DNA of 39,764 nucleotides from Candidatus Omnitrophota bacterium (GTDB lineage Bacteria; Omnitrophota; Gorgyraeia; Duberdicusellales; 4484-171): NCBI GenBank assembly GCA_023819315.1, contig JAMWBQ010000005.1, positions 1 to 39,764 of the forward strand, read 5' to 3'. Shown piece by piece: positions 1 to 7,347 of this stretch (position 1 is its first letter; each line of letters starts with the position of its first letter). The notes under the pieces were generated by a model. It saw only the letters and a program-made list of their open reading frames with translations, ran no database searches and was not told where the DNA came from. The position numbers and the translations under genes were made by a program.

Positions 1-2
1 CC

Positions 3-158
3 TGTTGTGGTGTGGACCAGATTGATGCCATAGGAAGAGCAAACTATTTATGCGATACCCTGGGGATGGACCCCATCTCTGCAGGAGTCACCATTGCCTG
101 TACTCAACTTTTACTAAAATATCCATTCTGTTATCTAAGTAACCTAATACAAACTTAA
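3..158 (+). pseudogene. Aldehyde:ferredoxin oxidoreductase fragment, broken at its 3' end
   Basis: An open frame enters from the left edge and stops at TAA 156-158, giving 51 codons. Residues such as ANYLCDTLGMDPISAG match the conserved stretch of tungsten-dependent aldehyde:ferredoxin oxidoreductases that contacts the pterin cofactor (the D-x-I-S/G-x-G region near the middle of the roughly 600-residue family). About 25 residues later the frame ends, so the C-terminal 250 or so residues, including the last iron-sulfur cysteine, are absent. No other frame downstream restores the similarity. The first 105 bases use G/C-ending codons (CTG, GGG, GAC, CCC, ATC, GTC, ACC), unlike every other gene here, while the tail is AT-rich like the rest of the window. 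This suggests a recombination remnant or an assembly junction near position 105. The family call is fairly firm; the cause of the break is unknown. Confidence 0.6.
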
Positions 159-216
159 GGTTTAGTTGAGCAATTATTCTAACAATACAAATATATATTA
201 AAGAAATACCTTTCTA

Positions 217-245
217 AATATATACTATTATATTTTTATTGTCAA
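217..245 (-). promoter_or_regulatory. Promoter-like sequence pointing left, with no gene visible behind it
   Basis: On the minus strand TTGACA (240-245) is followed by a 17-base spacer and TATATT (217-222), a good sigma-70 type match. It lies downstream of rpsI and would transcribe towards position 1, antisense to the AOR remnant. No open frame of useful length follows within the window, so a target gene, if any, is beyond the left edge. The region is very AT-rich and a chance match is possible. Confidence 0.35.
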
Positions 246-284
246 TTTAAAAGTAAGGTATTGTAAGATATGGCAAAAATATAT

Positions 285-683
285 TTATCGTTTAGTCCAC
301 TGAAAACGGCGGCGGGCACCTTTTTGACCGTATTTTTTCCTCTCTTTACTCCTTGGGTCACGAGTAAGAAGCTCTTCCTTCCTTAAAATACTCCTTAATT
401 CTGGATTAAACTTTGTTAATGCTCTTGCGATTCCTAAACTTACTGCGCCTGCTTGACCAGAAATACCTCCTCCTTCAACCTTTGCCTTAACATCCACTTT
501 ATCAAAATAGCCTGTAACTACCAGAGGTTTTCTTACTAATACCTGCTGGTCTATAGTGGTAAAATATCTATCGCTATCTTTTCCATTAATCAATATCTTA
601 CCTTTACCCTGAGAGAATAATTTTACTCTCGCAACAGCTTCTTTTCTTCTACCTGTTCCAAAAAATTCTTTTATCTCCTCCAT
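285..683 (-). CDS. rpsI: 30S ribosomal protein S9
   Basis: This 132-residue protein is the small-subunit ribosomal protein uS9, which binds the 3' major domain of 16S rRNA and whose C-terminal tail reaches the P-site tRNA. It has the family's usual length. The N-terminal GTGRRKEAVARV motif, the central EGGGISGQAGA loop and the basic tail ending in TKR are all present. The start is ATG at 681-683. It lies two bases downstream of rplM, the classic bacterial L13-S9 operon, and is presumably transcribed from the rplM promoter. Confidence 0.97.
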   Translation of the reverse strand: MEEIKEFFGTGRRKEAVARVKLFSQGKGKILINGKDSDRYFTTIDQQVLVRKPLVVTGYFDKVDVKAKVEGGGISGQAGAVSLGIARALTKFNPELRSILRKEELLTRDPRSKERKKYGQKGARRRFQWTKR

Positions 684-685
684 TT

Positions 686-1111
686 TTATACCTCTATCTT
701 TTGAATATTTTCGCCTACATAAGGATATTTATCATCGGGGTAAATTTTTAATGAACGCAACATACTCTTCCTCAATAAATTTCTTGGTAACATATTTTTT
801 ACTGATAAATATAAAACCTTGGTAATATTCTTATTAATCAGTTTTTCTAAAGTTATCTCTTTTAAACCTCCAGGATAACCAGTATAACGAGTATAAATCT
901 TATCCTTCATTTTATTACCGGTAATCTTTATCCTATTAGCATTTATAACCACCACTTTATCTCCACATAAAAAATTAGGAGTATATGTAGACTTATGTTT
1001 ACCCTGGAGAATTTTAGCTATCCTTGTAGCTAATCTACCTAAAACCTTATCTTTAGCATCTATAACTACCCATTTCCTCTCAACTTTATTGAAAAATTTC
1101 GTATTCTTCAT
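686..1111 (-). CDS. rplM: 50S ribosomal protein L13
   Basis: This 141-residue protein is uL13, an early-assembling 23S rRNA-binding protein of the large subunit. The N-terminal KWVVIDAKDKVLGRLA signature, the GDKVVVINA segment, the YTGYPGG loop and the MLPRNLLRKSMLRSLK region are intact. It is the first gene of the L13-S9 pair. No Shine-Dalgarno sequence precedes the ATG (1109-1111). A near-consensus promoter ends nine bases before it, so translation may start on a leaderless or almost leaderless mRNA. Confidence 0.97.
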   Translation of the reverse strand: MKNTKFFNKVERKWVVIDAKDKVLGRLATRIAKILQGKHKSTYTPNFLCGDKVVVINANRIKITGNKMKDKIYTRYTGYPGGLKEITLEKLINKNITKVLYLSVKNMLPRNLLRKSMLRSLKIYPDDKYPYVGENIQKIEV

Positions 1112-1120
1112 AAGAAGATT

Positions 1121-1148
1121 TTTATATCATATTTTTAAAAAATGTCAA
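1121..1148 (-). promoter_or_regulatory. rplM-rpsI promoter, nearly leaderless
   Basis: On the minus strand a perfect -35 TTGACA (1143-1148), a 16-base spacer and -10 TATAAA (1121-1126) precede rplM. Only nine bases separate the -10 box from the ATG, so the expected start of transcription is about two or three bases before the start codon. No ribosome-binding site fits in between. Confidence 0.7.
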
Positions 1149-1165
1149 CCTTAAAATTACTTTTG

Positions 1166-1184
1166 TGTTAATGCAACATAAAAA
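1166..1184 (-). repeat. 19-base upstream motif, copy 1 (rplM promoter)
   Basis: The sequence TGTTAATGCAACATAAAAA, read on the plus strand, occurs here and again at 11155-11173. Each copy lies just upstream of a minus-strand TTGACA promoter, 17 bases from the -35 box here and 15 at the other copy. It contains the short inverted repeat TGTT-N5-AACA. The spacing fits an activator site or an UP-like element. Confidence 0.55.
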
Positions 1185-1349
1185 TGTCATCTTTTTAAAA
1201 GAAAATCTTTATAAGGGCAGTTCCTTTTGGTATTTAATAGTCCGTATTTTTGAACATTCAGGATAAGTTTTTACTGAATCCCTCTAAATTTCTATTTTGT
1301 TTCTATCTTTTTATCTTAGCAAAATTACAGATTTTTATCTTCAATCTTC

Positions 1350-1378
1350 TTGACAAGAGGGAGTTTTATAGGTATATT
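1350..1378 (+). promoter_or_regulatory. Promoter of the acyl-ACP synthetase/acyltransferase gene
   Basis: TTGACA (1350-1355), a 17-base spacer and TATATT (1373-1378) form a good sigma-70 type promoter. Transcription should begin near 1385, leaving a leader of about 90 bases before the preferred ATG at 1476. Confidence 0.65.
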
Positions 1379-1401
1379 TAAAAGAAGAAATTTATAGAGC
1401 T

Positions 1402-1431
1402 ATGGATAAAATATTAGATTTTTATTTTTGA
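1402..1431 (+). other. Possible nine-codon leader peptide
   Basis: ATG at 1402 opens a frame of nine codons (MDKILDFYF) ending in TGA at 1429-1431, inside the predicted leader of the following gene. Its stop abuts an AAGGAG sequence that is the left arm of a hairpin. Only a weak AGAG lies upstream of its ATG. It may be an upstream regulatory frame or chance. Confidence 0.2.
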
Positions 1432-1448
1432 AGGAGTTTTACACTCCT
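1432..1448 (+). promoter_or_regulatory. Leader hairpin enclosing a Shine-Dalgarno-like sequence
   Basis: AGGAGT (1432-1437), loop TTTAC and ACTCCT (1443-1448) make a perfect six-pair stem with a five-base loop. The left arm is a strong Shine-Dalgarno match, yet no start codon lies at a usable distance behind it in any frame. This could mark translational control of the gene that follows. Confidence 0.35.
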
Positions 1449-1475
1449 CGTTATAATAAAAAGTGCCATAGCATA

Positions 1476-4139
1476 ATGAAGAGTATATTCGAATCTTTTA
1501 AAGAAGCATATAGTAAATCCCCTCAAAAAGAACTTATTTACTTTAAGCAAGGTAAAAACTATACCTCTCTTACTTATCAAGATATTTATACCCAAGCAAT
1601 AAAATTAGCCTACCTACTTAAAAAAAATAATATTAAAAGGGAAGATAAAGTAGCTATCATATTAGAAAATAGTCCCCTCTGGCCAAGTGTTTATTTAGGG
1701 ATTATGCGCATAGGAGCTATAGCTGTCCCTTTATACTATCAAACTGAAAAGAATGAAATTAAGGATATACTTGTTCATTCACAATGTAAAATTATTACTA
1801 CCTCATCTAACCTTTTAACTTACCTAAAGGAAATTGGAGAAACTCTAAATATAAAAACTGTCACTATTGATACTGATGAAATTACTGAGGATGAGAAAAA
1901 AATAGAAGAATTTCTCCCCAAAGACAACATTTTACCCCAAACAATTGCTTCAATAGTTTATACTTCAGGCACAACTGCTACACCTAAAGGAGTAATTTTA
2001 ACGCATAAAAATTTCCTTGCTAATGTAGAATCAATTAAAAAGCTAAATATAATTACTCCTAACGATTGTCTTATCTCTATACTTCCCTACCACCATACTT
2101 ATCCTTTTGTAGTTAATCTTTTGTTGCCTATACTTACGCAAGCAAAAATTAGTTTTCCTTCCCATATTGAAGGTGAAGAGATTCTTGATTGTATACAGAA
2201 TACAAAAGTTACCGTGATGGTAGCTGTTCCTCGCGTACTAAGCCTTTTTTATGAAAAAATAAATGCTAAATTAAATTCTTTGCCTTTTTACAAAAAAGCA
2301 CTTGTGAATATTCTTCTTAACATAGGAGTTTTTTTAAGAAAAAAAACTTCTTTTAATCTCGCCAAAATAATCTTAAAAGAGTTACATACAAAATTTGGCA
2401 AAGGGTTTAGATTTTTAATAAGCGGTGGGTCTAAATTACCTGTAGAAATTGCCCAAGCCTTCTATAAATGGGGATTTACTATACTGGAAGGTTACGGTTT
2501 AACCGAAGCTTCCCCTGTAATAACTTTTAATAAACCTGAAGATTTTAAACTTGGCTCGATAGGAAAGTCCATACCCGATGTAGAAGTAAAACTCTATAAT
2601 CCTGATGAAAATGGTATAGGAGAAATTATTGCCAAAGGAGAAAATATCACCCAAGGTTATTATAACGACCCCGAATACACTAAACAGGTAATCAAAGATG
2701 GATGGTTATATACAGGCGACTTAGCTTACAAAGATAAAAATGGTTTCTATACCATTGTAGGGAGAAAAAAGGAGATGCTCGTATTAAGTTCGGGGAAAAA
2801 GATTGCTCCTGAAGAATTGGAAAATTATTATCTTAAAAGCCCTTACATTAAAGAGCTATGCTTATTTTTATCACCCTCCACTAAAGATGCCTTAAATGCG
2901 GTTATTTTACCTAACTATGAACATTTCCGTGAACGAGAAGTAACTCAAATAAAAGACAGAATACGCTGGGAAATAGAGAATCTCTCTCATAACCTTCCTC
3001 TTTACAAAAGGATAAAAAATTTTATAATCACAAATGAAAATTTACCACGTACTATTCTCGGTAAACTTAAACGTTATGAAATAGAAAAGAAATACGCAAA
3101 TCTTTCTACTCCTCAAGTAACTAAAAAGGTTCTACCCGAGGATAGCTATCTACTTAACCAACCAATTTGTCAGAAAGCATTAGAGTATATATCCCAAAAA
3201 TTAAAAAGACCTGTTCATTTAGATGACAACTTAGAATTAGACCTCGGCTTAGATTCTCTCCAACAGATAGAGATGCTACTTGACTTTGAGAAACTAACCA
3301 ACATTCAAATAAATGAGGAGGAACTAATAGGTATATTTACTATGCGCGATGTAATAAAGAAAATATTCGAACATTCCCAGGAGAAAACATCTCTTACTAC
3401 AACACCGCTGGAAACAAAAATTACTCAATGGAAAGAAATCCTTATTGAAACACCTCCTCAAATAATTAAAGCGGTAAATATAGGACAAAACTTACTCAAA
3501 AAATTTCTAAGTTTTATTTTAATTTCCCTTTTAGCTATAATGGTAAGAGTTATCTTTCGTTTAAGAGTCAAAAACAAAATTAACATCCCCAAAGATACAC
3601 CTTATATAATATCTCCTAACCATTGTAGTTACTTGGACGGGTTTATAGTAGCAAGTGCTTTAGGCCCACACATTATAAATAAGGTATTCTTTTTAGGATA
3701 CAACATATATTTTCAACAACCATTTATAAACTGGGCAGGCAAAATATTTCGTTTTATTCCTATAGACCCGATGATAAATCTAATAGAAAGTATGCAAGCT
3801 TGTAGTTATGTTCTAAGAAATTCTAAAATTCTCTGTATGTTCCCTGAAGGAACGCGTTCTCCCGATGGTAAGGTGAAAGAATTTAAAAAGGGTATCGGTA
3901 TACTTGTAAAAGAACTTAACGTCCCTGTCTTACCTATATATATAAAAGGAACTTTCCAAGCCTGGCCACGTTATCGTCTGTTTCCTACCATATCTAAAAT
4001 AGAAGTAACAATAGGGGAAAAAATATCGCCTGAAACTTTAATTGAGGAAGGAAAAGAATCTTTAGATATCTATCAGGCTATTGCCAATAGATTAAGGGAT
4101 AAAGTTTTAGAACTCAGCTCTAATAATCAGTTTTCATAA
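1476..4139 (+). CDS. Acyl-ACP synthetase / ACP / 1-acylglycerophosphate acyltransferase fusion
   Basis: A protein of 887 residues with three parts. Residues 1-545 form an AMP-binding acyl-activating enzyme (P-loop YTSGTTATPKG, EGYGLTEASP, YTGDLAYKD and the GRKKEMLV hinge). Residues 555-640 form an acyl-carrier domain with the phosphopantetheine serine in LGLDSLQQIE near residue 593. Residues 690-887 form a PlsC-type acyltransferase with NHCSYLDG (the HX4D motif) and FPEGTRS, preceded by one hydrophobic segment near 676-696. It probably activates free fatty acids and passes them to lysophospholipid or lysophosphatidate at the inner membrane. E. coli Aas has a related pair of activities in the opposite order. 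I chose ATG 1476 because the family similarity starts there; a TTG at 1428 would add 16 residues but has no ribosome-binding site. It converges tail to tail with the next gene, with seven bases between stops and no visible terminator. Confidence 0.88.
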   Translation: MKSIFESFKEAYSKSPQKELIYFKQGKNYTSLTYQDIYTQAIKLAYLLKKNNIKREDKVAIILENSPLWPSVYLGIMRIGAIAVPLYYQTEKNEIKDILVHSQCKIITTSSNLLTYLKEIGETLNIKTVTIDTDEITEDEKKIEEFLPKDNILPQTIASIVYTSGTTATPKGVILTHKNFLANVESIKKLNIITPNDCLISILPYHHTYPFVVNLLLPILTQAKISFPSHIEGEEILDCIQNTKVTVMVAVPRVLSLFYEKINAKLNSLPFYKKALVNILLNIGVFLRKKTSFNLAKIILKELHTKFGKGFRFLISGGSKLPVEIAQAFYKWGFTILEGYGLTEASPVITFNKPEDFKLGSIGKSIPDVEVKLYNPDENGIGEIIAKGENITQGYYNDPEYTKQVIKDGWLYTGDLAYKDKNGFYTIVGRKKEMLVLSSGKKIAPEELENYYLKSPYIKELCLFLSPSTKDALNAVILPNYEHFREREVTQIKDRIRWEIENLSHNLPLYKRIKNFIITNENLPRTILGKLKRYEIEKKYANLSTPQVTKKVLPEDSYLLNQPICQKALEYISQKLKRPVHLDDNLELDLGLDSLQQIEMLLDFEKLTNIQINEEELIGIFTMRDVIKKIFEHSQEKTSLTTTPLETKITQWKEILIETPPQIIKAVNIGQNLLKKFLSFILISLLAIMVRVIFRLRVKNKINIPKDTPYIISPNHCSYLDGFIVASALGPHIINKVFFLGYNIYFQQPFINWAGKIFRFIPIDPMINLIESMQACSYVLRNSKILCMFPEGTRSPDGKVKEFKKGIGILVKELNVPVLPIYIKGTFQAWPRYRLFPTISKIEVTIGEKISPETLIEEGKESLDIYQAIANRLRDKVLELSSNNQFS

Positions 4140-4146
4140 AATGGAT

Positions 4147-5829
4147 TTAACTTAAATATATATAATTATTAGTTCTTACTCCTCTAATTTCCAATTTATT
4201 CTTGAACAATAGATTTAAATCCTTAGACGAAATGAAATCTTCTTTAATAAATTGGTAAACGAATTTATCTTTATCTTTAATAGAAATTACCCTAAAAATA
4301 TCTCTTTCCTTAAAAATCTTATTAAGTGCCATTATACCTAAAGTAATCCTATCAATTTTTTCCTCGCTGATAATATAACTTTTATTTAAATTTGAATTAT
4401 TAAATTTATAAATAAATGAGTAAAAATTCTCATTATTCAAATTGTAGGTATCAATAATTAATTTAACAAAATTAACTATTCGGGCAATATAAAAAAGGAA
4501 AAATATTCTATCTCGGCTAATATCTCTATCAAAATATGCAAAGCTGCTACGAAAAAATATAATGTTATTTTTAATATAATCTGAGTTAGCTTGCTCATTT
4601 AATAGTCCTTTACCTAAAACAGGATAAAATATACCCATCCCTAAAAATGCTCTTTGTTTACTTAAGTAAATTATATCTTCTAAAGCATCTTTGAATTTCT
4701 GCGAAGGGAAACCTGTAATAAAATGAATGGTAACCGGTATGCCTTTTTGTGCTAAATAATTTGTCTTGGAAATCATAATTTTATTTTCCTCTCTTCTACC
4801 AAGGTAGAGCCTTAATCTCTTTTTACTACTTACTAAAGAAAAATCTATATGGGTTAAACCGCACATTAACAATTTATCGATTAATCTTTTGCTTAAACCT
4901 TTAGCCATTATACCATTCATAAAAGATAACTTTATCTTCTCATTTCTATTAGAAAAATGGGAGATTATTAAATCTACTAACTTTTCTTTTTGGGGATGTA
5001 GGTTTATATTATCATCTTCAAAATTAAAATGTCTTATACCTAAAGAATAGGCAATTTCCATTTCCTCTAAAATTTTCTCTACATTCCTTGCACGAAATGG
5101 CTCTTTTATGCTACAAAAACGACAATCTAAGTAACAACCACGCGAAGCAATTATCGCTGTAGAAATTAATCCCTTAAATCTATAATTTCTATAATTGATA
5201 AGTTTCCTGTCTACTAAGGGAAGTTTATCTAAGTCTTTGATGATTTGTATTTGAGAAGATATCTTTATTTTATTGTTAACTCGATAACATAAACCGCCTA
5301 TTCTACCTAAACTACCTTTAGCTAATCCTCTACACAATTTACTTAAAGCAAATTCTCCTTCCCCCCTGATAGCAAAATCGATATAAGGATAATCTAATAC
5401 AAACTCAGGGAATTCTGTAGCAACTCTACCTCCAACAACTACAGTAATATTATTATTTATTTCTTTAACTCTCCGAACAACTTCTAAGGCAGAGAAAAAA
5501 TATGGTGAAAAATTTGCAGAAATACCTACGAGTTGAGGATTATAAGCTCTTACTACCTGGGATATTTCTTCGTAGGTTAAACCAAAATGAAAGAAACCTT
5601 GAAAAAGGCTAAAGGGTAATTTATTAGGCTTGTAGTACCTTTTTAGATAATTAAATTCTTTGGGGAAAGTTAAAGAAATTTTCTTATTTTCTTCTAAAGA
5701 ATTCAGTAGCTTAACTTTAATACCATCTTCTTTTAAAACCGTGGCTAAATAAAGAACACCTAAAGGAAAATTACGTTTGGTGGTAAAAAATGCATCTTGT
5801 ATCGGTGGGACAATAAGAAGAACATTCAT
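4147..5829 (-). CDS. B12-binding-type radical SAM protein
   Basis: A 560-residue protein with an N-terminal cobalamin-binding-like Rossmann domain (about 1-165, with VGIS, VVGGR and IRGEGE in the usual order) and a radical SAM domain whose cluster motif is C232-x3-C236-x2-C239. The N-terminal domain lacks the DxHxxG cobalamin-ligand motif, as many members of the family do, so B12 binding is uncertain. The substrate cannot be told from sequence; relatives act as methyltransferases or ring-forming enzymes in natural product, lipid or hopanoid pathways. I chose ATG 5827-5829, four bases after the stop of the upstream methyltransferase gene. A start nine codons earlier would overlap that gene. 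It is the last gene of a run descending from rlmN. Confidence 0.8.
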   Translation of the reverse strand: MNVLLIVPPIQDAFFTTKRNFPLGVLYLATVLKEDGIKVKLLNSLEENKKISLTFPKEFNYLKRYYKPNKLPFSLFQGFFHFGLTYEEISQVVRAYNPQLVGISANFSPYFFSALEVVRRVKEINNNITVVVGGRVATEFPEFVLDYPYIDFAIRGEGEFALSKLCRGLAKGSLGRIGGLCYRVNNKIKISSQIQIIKDLDKLPLVDRKLINYRNYRFKGLISTAIIASRGCYLDCRFCSIKEPFRARNVEKILEEMEIAYSLGIRHFNFEDDNINLHPQKEKLVDLIISHFSNRNEKIKLSFMNGIMAKGLSKRLIDKLLMCGLTHIDFSLVSSKKRLRLYLGRREENKIMISKTNYLAQKGIPVTIHFITGFPSQKFKDALEDIIYLSKQRAFLGMGIFYPVLGKGLLNEQANSDYIKNNIIFFRSSFAYFDRDISRDRIFFLFYIARIVNFVKLIIDTYNLNNENFYSFIYKFNNSNLNKSYIISEEKIDRITLGIMALNKIFKERDIFRVISIKDKDKFVYQFIKEDFISSKDLNLLFKNKLEIRGVRTNNYIYLS

Positions 5830-5833
5830 CAAA

Positions 5834-6778
5834 TTATAATTTCTTAAATTTGGCAATAAAAAATCCTTCCATACAATTATCAGGAATGATTCTACAGGTA
5901 AGTTTCAAACTCTGAGAAAACTTCTTATTCCTCCATTTTAAAAGACCAGATATAGCATTCTTCAAGGGAACATCTACAGGTAAAAGTTCTAAACTATCTT
6001 TAAACTTGTTTAATGCCCAATCCACCATTTCCTCATTCTCCTCAGGAGAAAACGTGCAGGTAGAGTAAACCAGTATCCCTTTTGGCTTTAAAGAGTGTAT
6101 TGCCGAAGCAAGCAATCTTTTCTGTTTATGTGCCATCTCCTTAACTTTACGATACTTCCAATATTTAAAACTTCTTGGGTTTAATACGTAAAAACGACCC
6201 TCGGCAGAACAAGGAGCATCTAAAAGAACTTTATCAAAATACTCAGGAAATTTTTTTCTTATCCATAAACCATCGTAAAGAAGAGGTTTAACAAAGTTTG
6301 CTCCTTGAATTTTTAAGTTGGTAAGGAGTTTATAGTAACGCGTTCTTATTTTCTCTACAGCTATTATCTCACATTCTCTACCTACTAAAGAAGCTATTTG
6401 GGTAGTTTTTGCTCCTGGCGCAGCACAGAGGTCTAATATCTTATCATTAGGTTGAGGAAAAAGCACAATGGGAGGAATCATACTGGAAATATTCTGAATA
6501 TATATGTAACCTTGAAGATAAAGGTATGTTTTCTGAAGAGTTCTTAAATCGCTCTTTAAAATAAATCCCCCTTGTGGCCATATTAGTTCTTTATATCTTA
6601 TATTTTCTTTAGCTAACTCTTGTTTCAACTTAGGTAAATCTATCTTTAAATAGTTTATGCGAAAACTCTCTTCTTTTTTAGCCATAAATGTATTACAAAT
6701 TTGAGAATAATGCGAGGGATAGACTTCTCTTAGTCTTATTAAAAATTCTTGAGGCAATTTATAAACTGTATCTTTCAT
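5834..6778 (-). CDS. RsmB/NSUN-family RNA cytosine-C5 methyltransferase
   Basis: A 314-residue SAM-dependent RNA m5C methyltransferase. It has the SAM-binding motif DLCAAPGAKT (near 116-124), motif IV DAPCSAEGRF with C190 and motif VI YSTCTFSPEENEE with the catalytic nucleophile C241. Both family cysteines are present. It lacks the NusB-like N-terminal domain of RsmB and is the size of short NSUN/RsmF-like enzymes, so the modified RNA (16S or 23S rRNA or tRNA) is unclear. It starts two bases after the stop of the flavin reductase gene and lies in the same operon. Confidence 0.9.
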   Translation of the reverse strand: MKDTVYKLPQEFLIRLREVYPSHYSQICNTFMAKKEESFRINYLKIDLPKLKQELAKENIRYKELIWPQGGFILKSDLRTLQKTYLYLQGYIYIQNISSMIPPIVLFPQPNDKILDLCAAPGAKTTQIASLVGRECEIIAVEKIRTRYYKLLTNLKIQGANFVKPLLYDGLWIRKKFPEYFDKVLLDAPCSAEGRFYVLNPRSFKYWKYRKVKEMAHKQKRLLASAIHSLKPKGILVYSTCTFSPEENEEMVDWALNKFKDSLELLPVDVPLKNAISGLLKWRNKKFSQSLKLTCRIIPDNCMEGFFIAKFKKL

Positions 6779-6780
6779 CT

Positions 6781-7329
6781 TTATTTAAACTCAATATAAG
6801 GTGAAGATTTAAAAAAATATTTACCACCTAAATGGAATATTAAATCAACGCAAGAAGTATCCCAGAAGTTATCTCTAAAATAATTATCTTCTGCCTCAGC
6901 ATAGATAGCTTCTCCTAAAAATATAAAGTGGTCCCCTATCTCTTTAACATCGATAACTACACACTCTATATGTCCAATACATTCAGAAATTTTGGGAGTA
7001 CTTACCAAACTATGCGCTTTTTCCCCAGTTAAAGCTGTTATCTTAAACTTATCCACCTCCCAACCTGTTAAAGAACCACAGGCTATAACTTTGTCCAATA
7101 ATGACCAAGGGGGAATATTAATAATAAAATCCTGTTTTTTACTTATTAGCTCAGAAGAAAAATGTTTCTTAGCTAAAGCTATGCCAACTCCTGAAGGGAC
7201 TCTGGAAACAGGCATATACCAAGCACAGGTAGTAATATTTCTTTTATCTTTATAAGCACAACTTATAAGTATAACCATACCACAATTAATTAATCTACTA
7301 ATCCTTTCCTTATTAACTTCTCTCTTCAT
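6781..7329 (-). CDS. Flavin reductase-like FMN-binding protein (flavoredoxin type)
   Basis: A 182-residue protein of the split-barrel flavin reductase family. The sequence shows the N-terminal PV-type segment (GMVILISC, ITTCAWYMPVSRVPSGVGIAL), the DFIINIPP strand and the IECVVIDVKEIGDHFIFLGEA region that forms the FMN-binding barrel. Relatives in anaerobes reduce flavins or shuttle electrons (flavoredoxin). A good Shine-Dalgarno AAGGAAGGT stands just upstream of the ATG. It sits between two genes for RNA or radical SAM enzymes and might supply reducing power to them, which is inference. Confidence 0.82.
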   Translation of the reverse strand: MKREVNKERISRLINCGMVILISCAYKDKRNITTCAWYMPVSRVPSGVGIALAKKHFSSELISKKQDFIINIPPWSLLDKVIACGSLTGWEVDKFKITALTGEKAHSLVSTPKISECIGHIECVVIDVKEIGDHFIFLGEAIYAEAEDNYFRDNFWDTSCVDLIFHLGGKYFFKSSPYIEFK

Positions 7330-7347
7330 AATTACCTTCCTTATAGG

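Larger units (their letters stand above)
1112..1475. other. Divergent intergenic region between rplM and the acyltransferase fusion
   Basis: This 364-base gap holds the minus-strand rplM promoter (1121-1148), a 19-base motif shared with the PilZ promoter (1166-1184), the plus-strand promoter of the acyltransferase fusion (1350-1378), a nine-codon frame (1402-1431) and a hairpin (1432-1448). I see no gene or RNA in 1185-1349. Confidence 0.6.

Noticed and set aside
4139-4147. Bidirectional terminator between the convergent acyltransferase fusion and the radical SAM gene
   Set aside because: Only seven bases lie between the stops and no inverted repeat spans them.
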